This document shows, piece after piece, positions 56,466-64,000 of a DNA stretch of 64,000 nt. The translations under genes were made by a program, and so were the position numbers. Within the stretch, counting starts at the first letter, position 1, and every line of letters begins with the position of its first letter. The notes beneath the pieces are model-generated. The model saw nothing but the letters and a program-made list of their open reading frames with translations. It was not told the origin of the DNA and did not search any database. Origin of the DNA: Globodera rostochiensis (Eukaryota > Nematoda > Chromadorea > Rhabditida > Heteroderidae). The stretch covers positions 2,370,693 to 2,434,692 of the forward strand of contig JAEVLN010000006.1 of assembly GCA_018350325.1 (NCBI GenBank). The letters are read 5' to 3'.

Positions 56466-56610
56466 GTCGAACCTTTTTAAATTAATATTTAAAAAAAACA
56501 AATTCCTGAAAAATTAAAATAATATTTTTTTTTTCAAAATTCTGATTAAAAAAACAATGACATTTTGAATGTTTAGTCCAATTTGAATTTCATCCAATTC
56601 CCGTTCGTCC

Positions 56611-59206
56611 TCATTTCTTTCTCCTCTTTTTGGGCTTACTCGGGCCTTCGTTTGCGTCAAACAAACTGAAAATTATTAATATTAGGGCCCGGATTTATAT
56701 TGATTAAACGCGAAATATTGACCAAAAACCCCAAATAGTGCCAAAATATTGATTAAAAAATGTGCAAAAACTGACCAAATCCACAAAACTGACCAAATCC
56801 AGTCAGTTTTTGCGTGAAAACCTTCAAAAAAAATTCGTCATTTTTTATTAATTTTTCTCTCAGAATAGAAAATGTACATTTTTCACATGTTTTGGAAAAT
56901 TTTATAAAAAATATATAAAAAATTTTGGGGGAAATGTCGATCTTTGAAGATGGATTTTTGGTCCAACAAAAAGTCATTTTTAGGAGTGCATTTTTGGTTT
57001 GAATTTTTGGGACAAATTTTGTCGTTTTTAAGGAAAAAGTCTAGAAATATTGATTTTTTTTTTCGGAAAAATGCCTAAAAATTGTATGTTTCTCAATAAA
57101 AATGCCTAAAATATTGATTTATTACTGAAAAATGGCGAAATATTGATTTATTCTCAAAAAAAAGGCTAAAATATTGATTAATATTGACTAAAAAGGCGAC
57201 TAAATGTAAAATTTTTCGAAATGAATGCCCCATTTCTGGGCTTCTCTATGATTCCCTATTCTATTCAAAAAAATAGGTTAAAATCTGAAAATCCGGGCCC
57301 TAATTAAGCAATCAAGCTTCTTACTCGTCGCCGATGCCCCCCCTGTCTTTGAAGATAATGCCGAAGCGATTCCACTGATCACGCCATTCCCGCTTGACAG
57401 CCTCCTTTTCCAACTCGGCCCATTTCGCCTCGTCGCGCTCAATTGGACAACGAACCAACAACGATTCCCGTGGCAGGCCTTGGCGTCGCAACACCAATCG
57501 CTCTCCCGTCAAATTGTTCTTCACTTCGAATGGCACCGGCACAATGTCAGCAGCAAAACAAAACAAAGGCATGATGAAATTGACCGGGTTGACAGAATTG
57601 AAAAATGCCTAAAATGGAATATGGAAGGTATAAATTGGAGATTCCAAAAAAGAAATTCAAAAATCCACCATTTTGAGTGCTTCCATTCCCGTCGGACAAA
57701 GTCTGCATCGCAACACCTTCGGAAGTCCATCCCCGCGGGGTGTGTGCAACCATTTGGCCAAAGCTTGGGTAGAAGAAGCGCCGGCACTGTCATCGGCCGG
57801 GAACTCGGGAGAAAGATAATAGGAAGTGATCGCTCGAAGTTTTGGGCAATCGCCGAGAACGGTGGGAGAGATTCGGCGCAAACGGTCGAGAGTGGAGGAA
57901 TGTAAGCGAAATCCACAAATGTTGTTTTTGATCAATGGCCAAATCCGGTGCCAAATGATTTCCCAACTGCGGTTTTGGTCATCGTCTGTGAAAATGAAAA
58001 GATTGACCCCGTTGGAGTCGAAAAGTCGGCGGATGCGTTCGAGAAAATCGATGACACTTCGGTCGATGTAACTAAAAGTATTGTAAAAAAATTGATTGAG
58101 TGAAAGACTTTTGTGGGCTTTCAAACAGGCGAGTATCCAGAAAAATTTCCGGAGGGGGAGGGAAGTCGATTCTTGGGATGTATTTTTCCCTTTTTATTGC
58201 ATTTTTGTTAAGCAATTCCCCCAAAAAATTTACTCCATTTTTGTTAAAATTTTCAAAAAAGCGAATGTTTTTTTTGCGAATTCTGCTTATTTTGGGGAGG
58301 GGGGGGGGTGTAAATTTTTTGGAAATTTTAATGAATTTTAGGGGGGGGGGGGCATGCTCCAGGGACGTAACCAGGGGGGGGGGGGGGGAAGGGGGGGGCA
58401 TGCCCCCCCCCCAAAATGAAATTTGACAAAAAAAACAAGAGGGGGACCCTATTGTTTTGCACTTTTACAATTTTTGACCAATTTTTTTAACAAATTGCCA
58501 TCAAAAGTCAAAAAAATTTGCTTTTTTGAAAATTCCTTTAAACAAAATACCTTGGCACTCAAGCCATTTGAGCGCCGCGCTCAAATTGTTCAAATTCCCC
58601 CTCCCAAAAATTTTTTCTGGTTACGTCCCTGGCATGCTCCCCCCTGCCCCCCCCCCTCCCCTCCCTGCATACGCGCCTGCTTTCAAACAATTTAAACCGA
58701 AAATGACCTTATCCAGAGGCCTTCAAATCCGATCACTTTGTCTGGAAGCGGTTCTTGCGGAACTGACAGCCGACGCTCGACTTCATGGCCAATGCATTTG
58801 ACAATTTTAGCGCAATCCCCATTAATTGCGCGAATGTACAATAGACCCAACGACCATCCATTCAATTTGAAATGCGCGTCCACCAAACGGTCAAATCGAT
58901 CGCTGATCAACGCAACTTTTAGTCCGAGCACAAAAGGGCCACCACAGAATTTGAAAACATCGAACAAAACGTCGTCGCAAACGAAACTGAAAATTCGGGA
59001 GTTTAAATGAGATGAATGGGCGCAGCAAATACACAAGTCTTCGTTTCTGTTAAATTAGTCTAAAAACTGCAAAAATTTCTCGTTAAGCCAAAAAGGGCGG
59101 CGAAACCCTTCAAAAATTAGCAGGAATTCCTTTTGGCTGTTGCGAAATAAAGCAAAACTCACATTTCTTTCAACCGTTTCTCCACTTTCTTCGGATTGTC
59201 CGACAT
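56611..59206 (-). CDS. F-box-like protein of an expanded nematode family
   Basis: Five exons on the minus strand (59163-59206, 58708-58986, 57669-58071, 57325-57608, 56611-56665) join in phase to 354 residues, [14 protein letters not shown] ... to a Lys-rich tail. Residues about 15-60 ([33 protein letters not shown]) look like an F-box helix bundle; the middle has [32 protein letters not shown] and Leu-rich turns; the end has [31 protein letters not shown] and [17 protein letters not shown] associate this arrangement with a large Globodera-type family; substrate-adaptor activity in an SCF ubiquitin ligase is inference. The last intron holds a 610-bp hAT-like element and the second intron (58072-58707) CCCCC/GGGGG-rich repeats. 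Confidence 0.75.
56693..57302. mobile_element. hAT-like element in terminal intron
   Basis: Ends tagggcccggattt and aaatccgggccctа-type complement are inverted. The interior repeats AAATATTGATTAAAA words. Flanking octamers attaatat and attaagca share only the first five bases. It fills the intron between 56665 and 57325. Confidence 0.7.
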
Positions 59207-59352
59207 TTTTTGTTGTTGCAAATTCCAAATGTTTAATATGATTCTAATAAGCTAAAACTGTGAAAAGCTGGTTGGCATTAATCAAAATTTGAAAAATAAG
59301 AACAAAATAAGGACAAAATCTTACAAATAATATTTAAATTAAATGTGTTGAA
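59207..59352. other. Upstream region of the F-box-like gene
   Basis: About 150 bp of AT-rich DNA between the start codon and the foldback element. No TATA box or other clear promoter signal is distinguished. Confidence 0.3.
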
Positions 59353-59361
59353 GGGAAATTC

Positions 59362-59753
59362 GGGTCTCCCCCATCTCATCGACACCCAACTCATCAACAA
59401 TCAAGATCGGACAATAACTTGCTTTAACCTTAACCGATTCAAAAATACTTAAATCCATTCAAAAGAGCTCGAAGAGTTGAAGCTAACATTAAGTTAAAGT
59501 TTTGTGATTGGACAAGTTTCAAAAAAGTTATGGCCAGAAAACCAATAAGAAACGGAATTTTTAAATTTTATCAAGTTTTCTAGCCGTAACTTTTTTGAAA
59601 CTTATCCAATCACAAAACTTTAACTTAATGTTAGCTTCAACTCTTCGAGCTCTTTCGAATGGCGTTAAGTATTTTTGAATCGGTTAAGGTTGAAGCAAGT
59701 TATTGTCCGATCTTGATTGTTGATGAGTTGGGTGTTGATGATGGGTTGACCCC
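59362..59753. mobile_element. Foldback MITE with 9-bp TSD
   Basis: Two arms of about 180 bp are inverted repeats (caactcatcaacaatcaaga and complement; ttgaagctaacattaagtta and complement). Exact 9-bp direct repeats gggaaattc lie at 59353-59361 and 59754-59762, fitting Mutator-like elements. The short loop includes aagttatggccagaaaac, shared with 5196-5609. Confidence 0.85.
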
Positions 59754-59774
59754 GGGAAATTCAACATTTTCAGC

Positions 59775-59905
59775 ATTTTTCTCCTTTTTGTGAACAATTT
59801 GCGCTAAACTTTTTAGAAAATTAAAATCTGCAAAATTTTCAATAAATAAATAATTTAACAATTACAAAAGGAGAAAAACAGAATTTGTACATATTGGAGA
59901 CAAAT
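59775..59905. repeat. 130-bp dispersed repeat, two copies
   Basis: The sequence gctaaactttttagaaaa ... ttaacaattacaaaaggaga-aaaacagaatttgta recurs at 61610-61710 in the same orientation with substitutions. No coding potential is evident. Confidence 0.7.
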
Positions 59906-61900
59906 TCATCAAAACCAGGGGTCCCAGATGTGAGGTTTTAGCCCTCATTTTGTGGCTTTTTGATAGTCCAATAAGGCTAATTTTTAAAATCAGGTTTAGC
60001 CACTTCTTGTGGCTTTTTAGAGTTTGATGAGGTTTTTTGAGGCTTTTTGAAATTTTTCACTGATGAAATGGAAAATTTCTATTAATTTTGAATATTTGGC
60101 GTAATGTTCTTCCATGTTTTTTTCTGTATTTTCATTTTTAATGAATAGGGCCACAAATTATATAGACAAAAAATCTCGAAATATGGTCATAAAATACGGA
60201 TGAAAAATTGTAAAATATGGATCAAATATAGGCAAAATACGAAATAGGCAAAAAGTGCCAAATAGGCTCCAAAAATTGGGTTTAACCAATCAGGTAGGTA
60301 GGTTATTCATATCATTTCTTGAAATTAAAAGAATTCTAGCGGAGTTTTTTTTGAAATATCAAAAATGCTTGAAAACTTCGGTCTTAAAAAGTTCGATAAT
60401 TATGGGGTGCATTTTTGGCAATAAAACAATTTCTTGAAGGATTCACATGTAAATAACAAATTAACACCCACTCTAACTTATTTCATCATCATTGGTTACA
60501 AATGTTATGCATAAGTATTTTTATGCTTAAAAACCAAAAAAGAACATCAAGAGCCAAAAAAAAAGATTTTGGGGTCCGAAAAAAGGATATTTTACAAAAT
60601 GTACAAAAATGCAGCAAAATGTTTATTTTTGGCATAAAATGTGCTTTTTTAATCATATTTTTCTTCGCCAACAATTTTCCTCAACATTCGGGGTTTGAAA
60701 TTGCAGCTTCTCCCATGGAGTTTCGAAAAATTTGCCGATTTTCGATTTTTCAAAAATGCAATTTTTTTTTTTGCGAATTCTACTTTAGTAGAGGGGGGGG
60801 GGGAGGTCGGCGGTGCCGATAGGCGCCCGCCGGGAAAATTTTTTGATTTTCGACTCAATTTAGTAAGAGATTTGGTCCAATAATATGATCCTAAAAATCA
60901 GTACAAACAGAATTTGGATAAAAATTAACAAATATTGTTACATTTTGGACATTTTCAAGCGAAAAATTCAAAAAAGGATGCGAAAAATGCTTGAAAATTA
61001 ACAAATTTGGCCATCTGTCTAAAGATTATTCAAACTTTAAACAAAAATTCTCCAAAAACTCCAGAAATCTCAAATAAAGGCCAAAAAAGGACGTGTACCC
61101 CAAATAAAGGACAAATCTTTAAAAAAAGGACATTTCTGATTTTATAGATTGGGATACCCTAAAAAAGGACAAATCTTTAAAAAAAGGACAGATGCGACCT
61201 CTGATCGAATAACAGAATAAAAAATGAAAACAAAAAGTTTTTTAAATCTTAGATGTCGAAATCATAGATTAGATGCTGTCATATGATAAATCTGATGTCA
61301 TATCCGTGATCAGCGACCTCAATAACCTCTGAGTCCTTCTCAAAGTTGCGTAAAACCCGTTTTTTTGTGGGACCATGACCCCAATCGTTATGGGCGATGA
61401 ATCAATCGGTGAGGGCAGACACCAGAAAAATGATTAACAAAATCGGCGAGTAAGGGCAAATTCCGTCCAATGTAAGGATTTAAAAGTTTGATTGGCCGCA
61501 CGCAAAAACTAAAGTAGAGCCAATGTCGCTAATACTTTTTCGAGAACCCCATTCGAGAAATCTCAAACGAACAAAATTTCCAGTCTTTTTCCTCCTTTCT
61601 GGGAACATTTTTTTTTCGCTAAACTTTTTAGAAAACTAAAAGCTGCAATTTTTTAATAAATAAATAACTTAACAATTACAAAAGGAGAAAAACAGAATTT
61701 GTATTGGAAACAAATTCACCAAACACTTTCTTTTTTTGCGTGTAAAAGGAAAAAAAAGAGGTTAGAGTTGGTCGGGACCGGTCGGCCGGTTTTTGGAATC
61801 CCTGTCCCGGTTTTTGAAAAGTCGAAATCCCGAACCCGGCAGGATCGGGATTAACCGGGATAAAAATGCACCCCCTAAGAATGGGATTTTTGAGCAGAAT
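59906..61900. other. Gene-free repeat region
   Basis: Word arrays TTTTTGAGGCTTTTTG (59920-60060), AATATGG-TCAAAATACGG (60140-60260), a GC-rich hairpin at 60808-60833 inside a copy of the 44460-44680 core, and AAATAAAGGACAAATC words (61070-61200). No exon is supported. Confidence 0.5.
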
Positions 61901-61903
61901 ATC

Positions 61904-61990
61904 CATATGGTTTAGTGGTGAGTGGTGGAGGCAGTTTAGTGTGGTTGGGGTGGGGGATCAAATCTCCGACTGTGTAAATAATTTTTTCCG
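61904..61990 (+). ncRNA. tRNA-like sequence
   Basis: Box A-like tggtttagtgg at 61908-61918, box B-like ggggatcaaatctcc at 61953-61967 and a T6 run at 61982-61987. Stems do not pair well enough for a functional tRNA. It resembles a decayed tRNA gene or a SINE head. Confidence 0.4.
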
Positions 61991-62484
61991 GCTTTTCTGA
62001 ACATTTACGATGGTTGTAAACAATTCTAAAAATTCTTTTACATTTTTCCCATTTTTAAAAAATATTTCAGATGACAATTCAAAGTTTTTCATTTATTTTT
62101 GTTGGACAAAATCAAAAAACCATAGGGGGCTTTTGTGTTGCATATCATTTTGGACCGATTTTGAACAATTTGGGACTTTATAGATGGGGGAGGGGAGAGT
62201 TGAGTTTTTACAAATTTTTATCAAATAAAATGTTTCCAATGAGATAAAATCAAATTAAGATTTACAAAAATAACGAGAATCATTGACTCCAAATACGACA
62301 CAAGCACCATCAAATCGCACTTTAGAAAATAATTGTTCTTTTTATTGCGGAAATCCATTTTTATTTTTTGATACACACAGCTTGTGGGTTTTTCTGTTTG
62401 TTTGAAAGAAATAGAAAATGGGAAAAGCGTAAAATGAATTTCACAAAATCTTTCACATTCCGTCTGGTTCCGCCGTGTTGTTTT

Positions 62485-62619
62485 TAGAGACCGGACCGAA
62501 CGAGATTCTCGATCGTAATCTCGATCGAAAAAATTTGTCATGACCGAGATTTTTCGAGATTCGAGAATTTTCGAGATTCTCAATCGAGAATCTCGATCGG
62601 TCCCCAAGTCCGATCTCTA
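62485..62619. mobile_element. hAT-like MITE, GAGATTCTCGATCG word
   Basis: Ends tagagaccggacc and ccgatctcta; flanking octamers gttgtttt (62477-62484) and gttgttgt (62620-62627) match at 7 of 8. It ends 14 bp from the stop codon of the gene at 62634-62935. Confidence 0.8.
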
Positions 62620-62633
62620 GTTGTTGTTGTTGT

Positions 62634-62935
62634 TCACTTGCCACTGCGGTGGCCAACATAATCATGCTCGTACATTGGCCGTGTTGGCACTTTTTCCAAT
62701 TCGGCAACCGCCACTTCCACCGGGGATGAGGTCGCATTGCCTCCGGAATGATTGATTTGGCTGTGCCCACATTGGCATTGATCACTTTTGCGTATTGAAG
62801 TCGCATCGAAGACTTGGCATTGGCATAAGTTGCACCCTATAAAATGACACCGACTGAGTTGAAGGCGGAACTTGTGTGTTGTGGAGGAATAGGAAAGCAG
62901 AAACCAATGGCGTTTTCGTTACCTCGATCACTCAT
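62634..62935 (-). CDS. 71-residue Cys-rich protein, two exons
   Basis: Exon 62923-62935 encodes MSDRG with the last codon split at a gtaacg donor; after attttatag, exon 62634-62836 reads CNLCQCQVFDATSIRKSDQC then QCGHSQINHSGG, and ends VEVAVAELEKVPTRPMYEHD then YVGHRSGK before TGA. The Cys-x2-Cys-x-Cys ... Cys-x-Cys-Gly-His-x4-His spacing suggests a small zinc-binding fold, probably intracellular since there is no signal peptide. The intron is 86 bp. I do not recognise the family. The alternative single-exon frame on the same DNA (62453-62806) runs into the MITE and is less likely. Confidence 0.65.
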
Positions 62936-63507
62936 TTTTGGTGAATTTATTTTAAGTGAGTTCGTAAAAGTGTTAGAGGAGCAAAAAGTGAGTAATTCGG
63001 TAATCTGATAGATAAAAATACTTATGAGAATAATTTTAAATAATATTTTTTCCAATATTATGGACGAATTGATCGATTAAACATTGAATAAATAACTGAT
63101 AACCTTGTTTATGTTTACGTACAAAGAATTGAAAGTACAAATTTGTGTTACCCCTAAGGTGGAATGACAGAGGGCGTGCGTTGATAAAATTTTTTTGAGG
63201 AATCAATTAAGCCAGAAACAATTGAGCCGCTGAACCCCGTAAACCGGAATCCGGTTACTTTGTTTTATAAGCAACTGTAAAATTCATCGAACTCTTGTCC
63301 ATTTTTTTCGATACAACCTGATAGATTATAATATTAAGAATATTTTTAAATATAGTTATTAAGATAATCATGGACGATTTGATCGATTAACGTTGAATAA
63401 ATCACTGCTAACGTTTTGATGTTTACGTACAAAGAATTGAATGTACAAATTTGTGCGCTAAATTTGTTTTTTCCTTTGGCATTTGGTTACCTAGTTGTTG
63501 TTACGGA

Positions 63508-63935
63508 CCTTTCGACACTGGACGTTTCGACACTGAGTTTAAAAGTTTCCAAAAGGGTCCTTTTTAGAGTTTCAATCCGAATCTGGCCTCAATTTCGACC
63601 AATTTCGAACCCCGGACTCGAACTTTTTTTCGAAAATTCAAAAATTTCCAAAAATAATTTATGTGTTTCAGAATCATTCAAAGCACAAACAAAAAGGCAA
63701 GTAAGTAACAATCTAATTCATTTAGTACTTTCCGTTCTGCTGGGGTCACAAATTTAAATAGTTTTTGGAAATTTCGAAAAATTGTTAGTATTCGGAATTG
63801 GTCGAAACAGAGGTCAGATTTGGATTCAACGGCCCCGAAACCCCTATTTTGGAGACATTAGAAACTCAGAAACGTCCAGTGTCGAAAAGTCCAGTGTCGA
63901 AATGTCCAGTGTCGAAATTCGTTTTCTTCACTAAC
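63508..63935. mobile_element. Foldback element, GTCCAGTGTCGAAA words
   Basis: Left cgacactggacgtttcgaca and right tgtcgaaaagtccagtgtcg are inverted; inner arms (aatccgaatctggcctcaat, and complement at 63795-63830) resemble the arms of 53517-54061. Related words are at 48630-48720. Two short similar inverted segments also occur at 63085-63140 and 63390-63440. Confidence 0.6.
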
Positions 63936-64000
63936 GGACATTTTGTCCGATTTGGCTTACCGAACCTTTTGTCGTTTTCCTCACTAACTGACATTTTGTC

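Noticed and set aside
57480..58071. Plus-strand frames over the F-box-like gene
   Set aside because: The minus strand has a five-exon chain in phase with a recognised family; the plus frames are shadows.

Overview
The window is nuclear DNA from a nematode, most likely a plant-parasitic cyst nematode (Globodera/Heterodera type). The basis is: short spliced genes with AG/GT introns of roughly 35 bp to several hundred bp, AT-rich non-coding DNA, an eukaryotic tRNA-Phe with a Pol III T-run, and a gene (56611-59206, minus) of an F-box-like family, with a C-terminal tail rich in Glu-Gly-Pro-Ser-x-Pro-Lys-Lys, that I associate with the large expanded Globodera families. The genus is inference.

Layout. 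1-6900: repeats around one UDP-glucuronosyltransferase 3' exon (2723-3031). 6922-19846: one large gene with about 25 exons encoding about 17 C2H2 zinc fingers (REST/SPR-like CxxC[x][F/Y] class); its introns carry several MITEs, a 26-bp satellite and a tRNA-Phe gene. 20000-28300: broken and shuffled copies of that gene plus a tandemly triplicated two-finger cassette. 29886-36840: a pair of near-identical duplicated segments flanking the first of two paralogous genes for small secreted Cys-rich proteins (31923-33421 and 40281-42850, both minus). 47200-47995: a four-helix membrane protein (minus). 51639-52876: exons of a rhodopsin-class peptide GPCR (minus; extracellular loop 2 to TM6). 54150-54768: truncated 3' copy of the F-box-like gene. 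56156-56236: an orphan exon of a guanylyl cyclase catalytic domain. 56611-59206: the complete F-box-like gene. 62634-62935: a two-exon gene for a 71-residue Cys-rich protein.

The rest is dominated by short non-autonomous DNA transposons. I could place target-site duplications (TSDs) for about 16 hAT-like elements (8 bp, termini YAGGG/YAGAG), most of them exact, and 9-bp TSDs for two foldback elements. The hAT-like elements share a design: constant terminal letters, then a family-specific short word repeated in both orientations as filler. Two 0.9-kb elements also contain a tRNA-like Pol III module and GC-rich hairpins. No transposase gene was seen. Gene-to-gene functional cooperation is not evident; the genes look unrelated, brought together by duplication and transposition.
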